A stretch of 64,000 nt of DNA from Thermoplasma acidophilum DSM 1728 (GCF_000195915.1 NC_002578.1:868001-932000); one strand, 5' to 3'; shown: positions 17,307 through 26,629, counted from the first letter of the stretch. Notes: a model not told the origin generated them from the sequence alone. Made by a program: numbers and translations.

Positions 17307-18836
17307 TTATCTTTCTTGACCGGTTCGATATTTTGACTCTTGATTTAAATCAATTGCCAGTTCAAAGACTAGAGGGATTATTGGTACAGTGATAAAAGGC
17401 GGCAAGGTAATGATATTAAGTCTATAACCTGTGATCTTCACAGGATTTTTAAAATTGGTTAGGCTGCCATGTGAATTGATTCTCCCAATTATTGTCTTAA
17501 ATGAGTTAAGAGGATTTCTAGATTCAGATCCACCACATGAATTTAGAACCGCTAAATTAGATATCAATGGTGGTCCTGAAGCGATCTTTTTTCTTAAGCC
17601 ACCCAAGTAACCCGATAGTTTGTAGTCAATAAGATTTGTAAGTAAATCGTCTGAAGGATTATCTAAAAAAAGATCTGCACTGAAGTCAACGTGACTGAAA
17701 TCTGGCTCTAATTCCGGAAGCTCATACAATGAAATTGGCCTCATCGTTACTAAGTTATTTTCAATATGGGGAAATAATTTGTTATTCGGTATTTTCGAAT
17801 ATCGAAAATACAATTGGAGTTCTGCCTTCATATCAAATAAAGAAAGATATACCATCGCTAAGTGAACTCCAGAAGAAAGAATCCAGAAAGCACTAAGTCC
17901 TCCTCCTATATCCTTGTTGTTGGCAATATTTTGTGAGAGATCCGTGGGCGAAACTCCAGATATAAAATTTGTAAATGGGGCATTTCCTAAATTAATTTGA
18001 GTTAAGGTCCAATATGAAAAACCTATTCCATAGTGAGAATTAAAATTGCTCTCAATCTCTTTTAAAATCTCTGGCAGATCTTTTAGTTCGCCATTCCAAC
18101 GTTCATAATATCCATATTTAAAAAATTTGAAATTGTTTAAATTGAAAAACGGAACTGGAATCAAGTAATTATATTTATAAAAAAGTAAATTTCCGTTGTT
18201 ATCCTTAAGATCATATATCCTTTCATCAAGCGACCATTCTACAGTCTTAATAGGAGATACAGCCCCATCAAGATTTAGAAAACCAGTCTTTTCTGGATCG
18301 AGTTGTAATGATTCAGGGAGTTTCTCCGAGGAATTATATATAATTCCCATCTCACAAGGCAATTTTTGACAATCAGTTCGCAAATAACTTCTTGTATAAT
18401 AAACATAAATAGTATGTTGCTTATTTTTATCTTTGAGGCATATTACTGAAGATCCGTTGACAGGTTTTATATAGACGATAATTACTCTCTTGCCGTCTTC
18501 GGAATAAACTTCCTTATTCTCGAAATCAGGAAAAGCTGTCATCTTATTTGGGTCTCCTAGAATTTTTCTTATCCTATTAAAATCTATTTCGTCGCAACCT
18601 GTGACCTTAAAGTTCGGTTGATCACCTACACCAATTAAGAAATAGCCACCTCCGGAATTAGCCATGCAAGAGAAATCCTTTCTAATCTCATCTGGGTCTA
18701 CTTCTACCCCGTACGTAGACTTAACCTCAATCCACGTATCCTCCCTTTTATTTTTTCTCAGGTAGGAGAGTAAAGAAGTAAGAAAATCTAAATTTATTTG
18801 AGAAATATCGGCGATTTTATATTCCTCAGGTATCAT
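17307..18836 (-). CDS. AlbA_2 (Schlafen-like) domain protein, function unknown
   Basis: 509 residues. The N-terminal ~150 residues match the AlbA_2/Schlafen-type nucleic-acid-binding or nuclease-like domain: E-x-K near residue 39 (W-I-E-V-K-S), then R-K-D-F-S-C-M-A-N-S-G-G-G-Y-F-L-I-G-V (about 52-71). The remaining ~350 residues are a soluble-looking region I do not recognise. The gene is much more AT-rich than the core genes and sits among IS remnants upstream of the ThaI R-M genes, so horizontal acquisition is likely. In other prokaryotes AlbA_2 proteins occur as regulators or in defence islands; which applies here is not shown. Confidence 0.7.
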   Translation of the reverse strand: MIPEEYKIADISQINLDFLTSLLSYLRKNKREDTWIEVKSTYGVEVDPDEIRKDFSCMANSGGGYFLIGVGDQPNFKVTGCDEIDFNRIRKILGDPNKMTAFPDFENKEVYSEDGKRVIIVYIKPVNGSSVICLKDKNKQHTIYVYYTRSYLRTDCQKLPCEMGIIYNSSEKLPESLQLDPEKTGFLNLDGAVSPIKTVEWSLDERIYDLKDNNGNLLFYKYNYLIPVPFFNLNNFKFFKYGYYERWNGELKDLPEILKEIESNFNSHYGIGFSYWTLTQINLGNAPFTNFISGVSPTDLSQNIANNKDIGGGLSAFWILSSGVHLAMVYLSLFDMKAELQLYFRYSKIPNNKLFPHIENNLVTMRPISLYELPELEPDFSHVDFSADLFLDNPSDDLLTNLIDYKLSGYLGGLRKKIASGPPLISNLAVLNSCGGSESRNPLNSFKTIIGRINSHGSLTNFKNPVKITGYRLNIITLPPFITVPIIPLVFELAIDLNQESKYRTGQER

Positions 18837-19049
18837 ATACTTTGATTCAATTGTACTAATAAAATCTATTGGCCTTTTGAAAATTTAAGGTCAATTCATT
18901 TATGAGCCATCTTGCGTTGTTCATCGCCCTGTCGAGGTTGTCCTTTTTCAGACCCTTTCCTTGAGATTTAGCGTTGTTGAGTTATCCCTTTACGTATGCA
19001 GTCGAATCTTATTAAAGTTGAACCAGAGATGCTTTACATTCAAATTTGA
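18837..19049. other. Non-coding stretch with a possible protein-end remnant
   Basis: Contains the promoter region of the AlbA_2 gene (AT box near 18868). On the minus strand (about 18990-18885) there is a coding-like stretch reading G-K-G-L-K-K-D-N-L-D-R-A-M-N-N-A-R-W-L. It is interrupted by stops and I could not assign it. Confidence 0.35.
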
Positions 19050-19260
19050 CTAGAGGCCCTGTAGCGTCTCAGTCCTTGTGTATGCTTAAGGATACCTCCT
19101 ATGGAACATTTTTTGTAGATATGCCTTTTGAATACATCGACAGTACCAGATCCTCTATACCGATAAATCTCTGGTACTGTCCGAACGAGGTATGGAACTC
19201 ATCATCACAATATTTAAAAAATTCCTGCGGCAGATGACCGTGCTAGCATGTTTATTCCTC
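19050..19260 (-). mobile_element. IS256-type transposase remnant B (middle part)
   Basis: Minus-strand translation of about 19240-19080 gives E-F-H-T-S-F-G-Q-Y-Q-R-F-I-G-I-E-D-L then V-L-S-M-Y-S-K-G-I-S-T-K-N-V, the central segment of mutator transposases (…LDELVLSMYAKGMSTRDI…), followed by in-frame stops. Similar nucleotides recur at 23886-23960. It is a dead fragment. Confidence 0.6.
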
Positions 19261-19418
19261 CTCTATCGATAGAACAGATTCATAAGTATGCAGACTCTCT
19301 TTTCAGAACGCATGAGCAGGATCCTTTTTTGTTCAGATAGCAATACGCCCTCATAGAAGCCGTTAGCCGTCAACAGAACTTTAACATGCTTGTTTATCCA
19401 GATCCTTTATTTCTTTCC

Positions 19419-20396
19419 TCAGGATTTCGATCGCCTATCCTTGTTTTCCACCTGATCCTTCAAGTGATCGAGGAAATCCATCGCTTCTCCTACGTCACCT
19501 CTTATGAGCTTTACCGTGACGTTGTTAAGATATCTACCGCCCACACTGTCATCCTGTCCGCTTTCGATTCTATATAACGCATTCTCCAGATCATCGAGTG
19601 CTTTCGTTAAAACCTTCTTTGGATTGTATGCCATGACGGCATTCATTTCATTCAATGCGTTTTCCTTCTCCTTCTGAACTTTTTCCAGCAGTTCCTTATG
19701 ATAGGTATCGAGATTCTCAGGAGAGAGAAAATCCTCTGTGTGTATCCTTTCGATCATTTCCTTCAGATTCTGGTTAAGCAGTTCCATGTGGTTGAACTCT
19801 GCCTTATCCAGTGTCATGCCTAGCGATATGGGGTTCTGATGGAAGTAGTTATCCCACTTTTCAAGGATCGCCGTAAGGAACTTCGTGACATCATTCACAT
19901 TTTTCTCGATGAGTTCCATGCCTCTATCTGTGCGTATATTCGCACGCTGCTTCATCGCCTCTTCGTATTCCCTCTTTATGACCTTTAGATTCTCCTGCTT
20001 CTCATCGTATTCCTTTTCTGCGTCCTTTAATTCCTTTTCAAGCAGTTCAATCTCTTTTCGTTCTTTTGTGGCTTCCTCCTTAAGTCTTTCCAGATCCTCC
20101 TCAGCATCGTTGATTTCGATTATGCCCTCCAGTGCTTTCTTCACTCCATCGATATATAGTGGATTCTCAGGATCGCACACTTCACGAATCATCGGTTGGA
20201 GGTTCTTGTATTTCTTAAAAATGAATTTCGCAGATTCAGGATTCTTTTTCATATAGTGGTATACTTGCCTCTTATCAGCCTCGGAATCAAGGAGGAACGA
20301 ATCGTTATCAAGCCATTCAACCTTCTTTTTGAGTTTCTCATTTTCCTCTTTTATCTTTCTGTAGTAGCTATCCTTTTCCCCTTCTGCCTTCGCCAT
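19419..20396 (-). CDS. Coiled-coil protein, function unknown
   Basis: 325 residues, highly charged (Glu/Lys-rich). Long heptad-like stretches lie at about 1-30 and 95-150, and a helical C-terminal part at about 190-310. No signal peptide, membrane segment or enzyme motif is visible. The ATG at 20396 lies about 25 bases downstream of a minus-strand TATATTTTTAA box (about 20430-20419), predicting a leaderless transcript. Its place in the AT-rich island beside the AlbA_2 protein and ThaI R-M makes a role in a mobile or defence module possible, but nothing in the sequence proves it. Confidence 0.68.
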   Translation of the reverse strand: MAKAEGEKDSYYRKIKEENEKLKKKVEWLDNDSFLLDSEADKRQVYHYMKKNPESAKFIFKKYKNLQPMIREVCDPENPLYIDGVKKALEGIIEINDAEEDLERLKEEATKERKEIELLEKELKDAEKEYDEKQENLKVIKREYEEAMKQRANIRTDRGMELIEKNVNDVTKFLTAILEKWDNYFHQNPISLGMTLDKAEFNHMELLNQNLKEMIERIHTEDFLSPENLDTYHKELLEKVQKEKENALNEMNAVMAYNPKKVLTKALDDLENALYRIESGQDDSVGGRYLNNVTVKLIRGDVGEAMDFLDHLKDQVENKDRRSKS

Positions 20397-20907
20397 GCTG
20401 TTGACAACCGTTAGCTCTATATATTTTTAATCATATTTCAATAGATTTTAATAGATTTTTAACACCTCTATACTGGAAGATAAATCTACATATTTCGTAT
20501 TCTGCTATCGATCAGACATGCGATTTTGACAAAAGTTGAAAGTTTATGTTTTTTCCTATAATGTACCTAATACTGCGAGCTTTCCGCAATAGATCAGAAT
20601 TTAATCGCCTAAACTCTGACGACGTAGATCTGCCTGTAAAATACGAGGCCTCCTGCCGATCGGCTTTGAAATCCATTTTCGGTTTACAGATTTTTATTCT
20701 TAAGCTCTGATCAATACCGAATATATTTTTCGGAAAAGCCAGCAAATGAAAATTTATCATGCACATCTGGCCTTTAATCATTCCTATCCATAATGCCTTT
20801 ATTTTAATTTTTGTCAGGCTTAATGACTAAATTTCCATTCTCATCCCATCGACAAAGAACTTAGCGATGTGGAAGTATAAGATAATAACAATTTCCTTCT
20901 AAAAGGG
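20397..20907. other. Intergenic AT-rich stretch, no supported gene
   Basis: Holds the promoter of the coiled-coil gene (near 20425). A minus-strand open frame of 89 codons (20512-20781) has no promoter or recognisable motif and I do not call it. Toward 20850-20907 a frame continuous with the wHTH ORF below is interrupted by a TAA at 20878-20880. Confidence 0.4.
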
Positions 20908-21066
20908 ATGATCAAGTCAACATTCTTTCAAAGCGTAAACTATTTACAGAACCTTGGATTAATCACGTTAATAAAGAAAGAGGTTGGTAGGTACTATACC
21001 ATAGAATCACAAATATTATTATCAGATGCCATAATTGTTGTTAAAGAAATTAATAAAAGGATATAG
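20908..21066 (+). CDS. Small winged-helix-like protein or truncated regulator upstream of thaIR
   Basis: 52 residues from ATG 20908 to TAG 21064-21066. It reads M-I-K-S-T-F-F-Q-S-V-N-Y-L-Q-N-L-G-L-I then a K-K-E-V-G-R-Y-Y-T-I wing. This is the recognition helix plus beta-hairpin of a winged-helix domain, without the first helices. The same frame continues upstream of the ATG through L-L-K-G but meets TAA at 20878-20880, beyond which E-L-S-D-V-E-V reads plausibly. It could therefore be a nonsense-truncated regulator. Fifty-odd bases separate it from thaIR, the position of a control protein. Unproven. Confidence 0.4.
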   Translation: MIKSTFFQSVNYLQNLGLITLIKKEVGRYYTIESQILLSDAIIVVKEINKRI

Positions 21067-21110
21067 AGACAAGCAAATGAAAATGGAATAGTTGAGAATT
21101 TGAGAACATA

Positions 21111-21118
21111 CTTATATA
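21111..21118 (+). promoter_or_regulatory. TATA box of the ThaI R-M operon
   Basis: CTTATATA. The usual 25-26-base distance puts transcription start at about 21140, at the second in-frame ATG (21141) of thaIR rather than the first (21123). Confidence 0.6.
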
Positions 21119-21122
21119 ATCT

Positions 21123-21773
21123 ATGAACATTAGGGATCGAATGAATGACCATTTGAAAGACTTATTTAGAGATCGTCTTATTATTGATAAGGTACAAAGA
21201 CGACTTCCATATATGTTTCAACTTGCAGAACTTGAGAGTTCAAGAGCGGGCAAGGTAGGCATGGAAGTCGGCTCTTTAAGAGAACGTATTATAAGTTCCC
21301 TTTTGATCTATAAATTTGGTGAAAAAAACGTTGAAACAGACCTACCCATAACAGAACCTGAAATTGATGTAAAGCTCTTCGGCTCTCCAATTTCTATAAA
21401 GACTATAACTGGTAAAGAGCCTGCGGGAGTAAAATTAATATGGACAGTAGATGCTACAAAAGCTAGGCAATTTTTAGAAACTTGGCATCCAAGATTTGAT
21501 TTGATTCTTGTTCATATCAATTGGTCATCATTAGGTGGAGTTTATTACATACCTGATTATGTGCAGCAACGCATTTTTGATGAAATTGGAAAGGATAAAT
21601 ATATAAAATTACCGAAACAGGGCACTAACCCTAGAGGCGTTGAAATATCCAACGAAGCACTCAAAGAAATAATGACAGATGAAGAAACAATGTCAATCAA
21701 AATTGAATGGAAGAAGACCAACGTCCAATATAACGCTTTTAAGAGATGGGTTGATTTGTGGAGTGAGGGTTAA
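21123..21773 (+). CDS. thaIR: Type II restriction endonuclease ThaI (CGCG)
   Basis: 216 residues from ATG 21123, or 210 from ATG 21141, which the TATA box position favours. I recognise this as R.ThaI, which cuts CG^CG and was crystallised with DNA. PD-(D/E)xK-type active-site elements are visible: Glu80 and Asp82 in E-P-E-I-D-V-K and a S-x-K half-motif (Ser91, Lys93) in I-S-I-K-T. It destroys incoming unmethylated DNA. The stop is immediately followed by the methyltransferase ATG, so the two are one operon. Its AT-rich composition differs from the core genes. Confidence 0.93.
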   Translation: MNIRDRMNDHLKDLFRDRLIIDKVQRRLPYMFQLAELESSRAGKVGMEVGSLRERIISSLLIYKFGEKNVETDLPITEPEIDVKLFGSPISIKTITGKEPAGVKLIWTVDATKARQFLETWHPRFDLILVHINWSSLGGVYYIPDYVQQRIFDEIGKDKYIKLPKQGTNPRGVEISNEALKEIMTDEETMSIKIEWKKTNVQYNAFKRWVDLWSEG

Positions 21774-22703
21774 ATGAAAGATTCTCATAAACGAAACGGT
21801 ACAGAAACGAGCTCATTTGGGAGCCCAAGCAGGGCTAACCATGACTCTTCAAAGTTTTATAATAGCAGGCTTTATGAGGCTTTCCCAAAAGCGGAAAACA
21901 ACATAGACTTCACTGAAAATAAAGTTCCAGAAATCGCATTAGATCGAATATTCTGTAAATCATCAGAGAAGATGGACGAAATCCCCGATAATAGCATACA
22001 TCTAATGGTAACCTCACCCCCATATAACGTTGGAAAATTGTATGACAAAGACATGTCCCTTGCCGAATACCGAGATTTTCTATCTTCTGTGTGGAAAGAG
22101 GTATACCGGGTTCTTGTTCCGGGCGGAAGAGCTTGTATAAATATAGCAAATCTTGGAAGGAAGCCGTACATTCCATTGCATGCCTTTATCATTGAAGACA
22201 TGATAAAATTAGGATTTCTTATGCGCGGGGAGGTTATTTGGGATAAGGGAGCAACGGCAAGTTCGTCTGTCGCATGGGGAACGTATCTCTCTGCAAAGAA
22301 TCCAGTATTGCGAGATTCGCATGAATATATCTTAATTTTCTCTAAACAAACATTCACACGCGGGATTAAAGAAAATATGAGATCAACAATGTCAAAGGAG
22401 GAGTTTATAGAGTATACAAAAAGTGTTTGGTCTTTTGGAGCAGAGTCTGCGACTAGGATTGGCCATCCTGCACCATTTCCAGTTGAATTGCCTAAAAGAT
22501 GTATTAAATTATACACTTTTGAGGAGGAAGTAGTTTTAGACCCATTTATTGGAAGTGGTACCACTGCAATAAGTGCTCTTATGTTAAATAGACATTTTGT
22601 TGGTTACGATGTTGATCCTGAATATGTAAAATTGGCAAACAAAAGAATTAACATGATCCTGAGCAAGAGAAAACAACAAGTTCTCCGGGAATCTGAGACT
22701 TAG
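21774..22703 (+). CDS. thaIM: ThaI DNA methyltransferase, probably N4-cytosine
   Basis: 309 residues, starting on the base after the thaIR stop. The catalytic T-S-P-P-Y motif IV (about residue 81) precedes the SAM-binding motif I D-P-F-I-G-S-G-T-T (about residue 255). That is the beta-class order typical of m4C/m6A enzymes, and TSPPY with a CGCG site points to N4-cytosine. It protects host CGCG sites. The N-terminal ~50 residues are polar and probably flexible. Placing the methyltransferase second under a shared promoter raises the question of how the host is protected when the system first enters. Confidence 0.92.
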   Translation: MKDSHKRNGTETSSFGSPSRANHDSSKFYNSRLYEAFPKAENNIDFTENKVPEIALDRIFCKSSEKMDEIPDNSIHLMVTSPPYNVGKLYDKDMSLAEYRDFLSSVWKEVYRVLVPGGRACINIANLGRKPYIPLHAFIIEDMIKLGFLMRGEVIWDKGATASSSVAWGTYLSAKNPVLRDSHEYILIFSKQTFTRGIKENMRSTMSKEEFIEYTKSVWSFGAESATRIGHPAPFPVELPKRCIKLYTFEEEVVLDPFIGSGTTAISALMLNRHFVGYDVDPEYVKLANKRINMILSKRKQQVLRESET

Positions 22704-23030
22704 GAGTTGTATAAGGCTTCGGCTCAAATTCACCCCGACTTCACTCCGCTCAGCCACCCCTCTTTGTGCCTTCGCCAATTACTATGCGCCCTCCGCTCGC
22801 CTGCACGCCAAGCACAGGACCCCATGCTTCACCTCCAATCAAAATTCACCACGTCTTACTCCGCAAGACTCCCGATTCCCTTCGAGCACATTATTCTCTC
22901 CCGCGGTGTGCAATTTTGGGGAGAGGGCTTAAATGGCTTAAGGGGCTTGACCGCACAATGCCGCTACGCTTAGTGCGGAATTTAAACAGAGAGAGATTTA
23001 TATCATCTAGGGATGACTAATAGGAGAAAG
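22704..23030. other. GC-rich, strand-asymmetric patch with imperfect repeats
   Basis: About 22724-22980 is C-rich on the plus strand and clearly richer in GC than the AT-rich genes on both sides. Two imperfect 26-base direct repeats occur (22724-22749 and 22839-22864, sharing TCAAA-TTCACC…CTCCGC). Near the right end CCGCAC and GTGCGG flank a 16-base spacer. Open frames across it have low-complexity Pro/Ser/Leu/Arg content and no start signals, so I call none. It could encode a structured RNA or be foreign DNA. Confidence 0.45.
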
Positions 23031-23171
23031 ATGAACAAAAATGGAGAGGAGCAACCAAGCTCTAATAAAAACAGAGATGCAGACCATGTATTTGAGAACG
23101 ATAATCAGGACGCTAATACTCAAAAAGGAATACAGTCACAGCAACCAAACTTGGCCAATTTTCAAAGTTAA
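23031..23171 (+). CDS. Small hydrophilic ORF, probably the N-terminal part of a frameshifted membrane protein
   Basis: 46 residues from ATG 23031, preceded by AGGAGAAAG (a good ribosome-binding site) and a TTTATATC box near 23000. It is rich in Asn, Gln, Asp and Glu. The downstream ORF 23240-23455 is in the -1 frame, and that frame is open back to the AATTTTC run at 23157-23163. A -1 shift there would join them into one protein of about 140 residues with a polar N-terminus and two membrane segments. The downstream ORF lacks its own ribosome-binding site, supporting one original gene. Confidence 0.5.
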   Translation: MNKNGEEQPSSNKNRDADHVFENDNQDANTQKGIQSQQPNLANFQS

Positions 23172-23239
23172 CGTCTGCAATCCTTCCGTTAGGTCAGCAA
23201 TATGTTGACCTTAAAAAATCCAAACTGGAATACACCATC

Positions 23240-23455
23240 ATGAGGGATGAAAAGGCCGGAATTTATAACAGGAAACTTACTCTCCCCTTACTTATATTCT
23301 TAGGTCTTGTTATCATAGCCATGGCAGTCCTAATTTACTTTGGAAAGGTATCAGGAGACGCTTTACTGTTTCTGGTGGGTATTATAGTAGGATATATTAT
23401 GAATATGATTCAGGGGCTACTCAACTCACCATGGGAAACAGAAACCGAGGAATGA
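23240..23455 (+). CDS. Small two-helix membrane protein (C-terminal part of the 23031 gene?)
   Basis: 71 residues from ATG 23240. Two hydrophobic helices (about residues 14-34 and 40-60) are separated by K-V-S-G-D; the tail is acidic. The open frame extends upstream without stop to about 23159 and reads naturally (…L-P-L-G-Q-Q-Y-V-D-L-K-K-S…), so translation may enter from the 46-residue ORF by frameshift. I cannot assign a family. Confidence 0.5.
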   Translation: MRDEKAGIYNRKLTLPLLIFLGLVIIAMAVLIYFGKVSGDALLFLVGIIVGYIMNMIQGLLNSPWETETEE

Positions 23456-23879
23456 TAGTATCGGCTTAAAACATTAATCAAATCTCCTCCATTCCATCAG
23501 GCCATTCCGTAGCTTAATCCATCAAATTCCATCATCAGGTATCCATCAGACATGAGAGATATTCAGAGAGCAAAAGGTAGGTGGATCTATTGTATTCCAT
23601 CAAAGATTCCCTATAGGTGGATCGGTCCGATCTTATGGCTTATTTTTCAGAGCTGGTCTTATTAATTGTATATTACATGATTATGGGAAGTTTTGTCAGT
23701 TTTGGAAGTTTTACTGCTTTTTACAATTCTTCTATACGGTCGGGGATTTTGTCAATCGAAACTCTTCTTAGAGAGGTAAAACTACAGTATTTATCAACAA
23801 TTAAAAGACCTAAGCCGTTCCAACAAACATAAAAATCAATAATTTTTGACAATGTCCATTATCCGCCCTTACAGATTAG
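23456..23879. other. AT-rich stretch without a supported gene
   Basis: Contains one 71-codon frame (23617-23832, F/Y/S-rich) without promoter or motif, which I do not call. Short repeats of AGGTGGATC occur (23579 and 23615). Probably degenerate mobile DNA. Confidence 0.35.
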
Positions 23880-24420
23880 CATAAGAGTAGTATCCCAGAT
23901 CTTGTGTGTGCTCAAGGATATCTCTTCTGGAACATACCCGCGATATGTCCATGCATTTATAGAATCCTTAGCTATCAAAAAGACCACTCTTCGATCATTT
24001 CAGCTATATTGAAATTATCTTTATGGTACTGTCTTCTGAGAGTAAGGAATCGATCAGCTCGATCCTTCGAATATTTCCGCTCATACTAGCCATAAGATTG
24101 GCCGAATATATTTATCCTCTTATCGGTTCTAGGCATTTAGTTAAGAGATCCATTTCGTAATATCCATTCCTCAATTCACCATTTTCTTCAAAAAATGCTT
24201 GTTTTTTCCTTCATCATGGATTTCATTGAACTTATTCACTGCTCACTAATCCAGATATATTTCTGTCCAGATTGTCCATTCCTTATTCCGTCCTTATAGG
24301 TTTGAGAAGACGTCCTTCTATTTTTCACTAATTTTGCCCTATGATCTTTCCATGATTTTTCTTTACAAAATTTGCCACGCTGTCATTTGGATTACTTAAA
24401 ATGATCTTTATGATTCTATT
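23880..24420 (-). mobile_element. IS256-type transposase remnant C (N-terminal and middle parts)
   Basis: Minus-strand pieces in shifting frames match fragments A and B. Near 24290 R-N-K-E-W-T-I-W-T-E-I-Y corresponds to fragment A; then K-S-M-M-K-E-K, E-E-N-G-E-L-R-N-G-Y-Y-E and L-L-T-K (the IS256 N-terminal pattern); then R-R-Q-Y-H-K-D-N-F-N-I-A-E-M and E-E-I-S-L-S-T-H-K, corresponding to fragment B. Several frameshifts and stops make it a pseudogene. It marks the right side of the island. Confidence 0.62.
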
Positions 24421-24433
24421 TACATGAATATGA

Positions 24434-25390
<957 letters not shown>

Positions 25391-25509
25391 CGTTCATGTA
25401 TGGATCTATGTGCACGATCATCCCTGATATGATGAACTATATTTTCAACATCCAACATCGATGTTGTTAATAAAAATACCTTTCCAATATTTCAATAGGA
25501 TAAGAAAAG

Positions 25510-25518
25510 CCTAAATAC
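25510..25518 (+). promoter_or_regulatory. TATA box of the SCP2 gene
   Basis: CCTAAATAC about 26 bases before ATG 25540; leaderless transcript predicted. Probably drives the SCP2-ADH-AOR gene run. Confidence 0.55.
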
Positions 25519-25539
25519 AGATTTATTCATATATATTAT

Positions 25540-25962
25540 ATGGCAGATGAGATATTGTTTCCGTCCCAGACTTGGGTTGAGGAATACTGCAAAAGGCTAT
25601 CGGAATCGCCGGACTACAACAAAGCTGGAAAGGGCTGGAAGGATCCAATAATGTTCACGATCTCGGACCCGGAAGCATTGAGCGAAAAGCCAGAATTCAA
25701 TTCCTTCACGCTTTATCTGCAGGATGGTAAATGTGAAAAATGCGAGATGATCAAGACAGAGAACGGGAGTGCGCCGTTCGTGCTCACCGCAACGTATGCA
25801 AACTGGAAGAAAATTATCGATGGAAAGATAAATCCGACGCAGGCGATGCTGACCGGACAGCTGAAGGTCAAGGGCAATATGGCCCTGATACTGAGGTATG
25901 CCTCCGCAGCCATAGCCATGGTCAAGGTGGCGCAGAGCATACCCACAAAATACATTGCGTGA
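25540..25962 (+). CDS. SCP2 sterol-carrier domain protein
   Basis: 140 residues, a single SCP2-like domain: the F-T-L-Y-L-Q-D-G-K strand, A-x-Y-x-x-W-K-K-I-I-D-G-K-I-N-P-T-Q-A-M-L-T-G-Q-L-K-V-K-G-N signature and a C-terminal helix. Such domains bind lipids or fatty acyl-CoA in a hydrophobic pocket. Four bases separate it from the Fe-ADH gene, so it is probably the first gene of an operon with Fe-ADH and AOR, hinting at handling of a hydrophobic aldehyde or acyl substrate (inference). Confidence 0.87.
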   Translation: MADEILFPSQTWVEEYCKRLSESPDYNKAGKGWKDPIMFTISDPEALSEKPEFNSFTLYLQDGKCEKCEMIKTENGSAPFVLTATYANWKKIIDGKINPTQAMLTGQLKVKGNMALILRYASAAIAMVKVAQSIPTKYIA

Positions 25963-25966
25963 AATC

Positions 25967-26629
25967 ATGAGCATCATAACCTTGCCAAGGAAGATCTATC
26001 AGCAGAGGGACATAATAGATAACATAAGGGAAACCCTGCAGCTAAAGGAGCCCATATTGCTGGTCAGTGACAGAAACATCATGAAATTGTACGGCCAGAG
26101 AATCAAAAATGCGCTCGATGGATCGGATTACCGCGTAATAGAAGATGTGAGGCCAGAACCGGAAGTCTCTGACATAGAAAATACGTATAGAAGCTTGTCC
26201 GGCTTTCAGCCAAAGACCATCATAGCCTTTGGAGGCGGCAGCGTGATCGACTTTGCCAAGTCCATCGACGTGAAGATATCCTATCCGGACAGATCCCTGG
26301 AGGAGGTTAATCCCTTCGAACCTCTAAACCTTAAAGCTGATCTTGTTGCCATACCGACAACTTCCGGTACTGGCAGCGACGTATCATTCGGCATCGTCAT
26401 TACCGATCAGGGAAGAAAGCTTGCACTCGGCAATTTTGATCTGGTACCATACGTTTCTGTATTAGACTCATCGCTTGTGCCGTCCGATCCATCCATCATC
26501 AGGCCAACCGGCGTTGATGCGCTTGTCCACTCCTTTGAAGCCCTAACTGCAAATACATCATCCATATTCACCGATGCACTGGCGGAGAAGGCAATTGAGA
26601 CCATATTTGGAATCTTGATCGATCCATGA
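25967..26629 (+). CDS. Iron-dependent alcohol dehydrogenase, N-terminal part (frameshifted gene)
   Basis: 220 residues from ATG 25967 (a TTG at 25955 is unlikely). NAD-binding half of group III alcohol dehydrogenase: F-G-G-G-S-V-I-D-F-A-K (about residue 88), T-T-S-G-T-G-S-D-V-S and the first metal ligands, Asp and His, in G-V-D-A-L-V-H-S-F-E-A. The frame ends at TGA 26627-26629 while the homologous C-terminal half continues in the -1/+2 frame at 26626-27072. One added base near 26611 (GGAAT to GGAAAT) would restore a gene of about 369 codons, the family's normal size. Confidence 0.8.
   Translation: MSIITLPRKIYQQRDIIDNIRETLQLKEPILLVSDRNIMKLYGQRIKNALDGSDYRVIEDVRPEPEVSDIENTYRSLSGFQPKTIIAFGGGSVIDFAKSIDVKISYPDRSLEEVNPFEPLNLKADLVAIPTTSGTGSDVSFGIVITDQGRKLALGNFDLVPYVSVLDSSLVPSDPSIIRPTGVDALVHSFEALTANTSSIFTDALAEKAIETIFGILIDP

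Noticed and set aside
20512-20781. 89-codon minus-strand ORF
   Set aside because: No promoter, ribosome-binding site or motif; AT-rich chance frame is more likely.
22707-23020. Two overlapping plus-strand ORFs (89 and 84 codons) in the GC-rich patch
   Set aside because: Low-complexity Pro/Ser/Leu/Arg composition caused by C-rich sequence, no start signals, and mutually exclusive frames.
23617-23832. 71-codon plus-strand ORF rich in Phe, Tyr and Ser
   Set aside because: Surrounded by degenerate sequence, no initiation signals; not distinguishable from chance.
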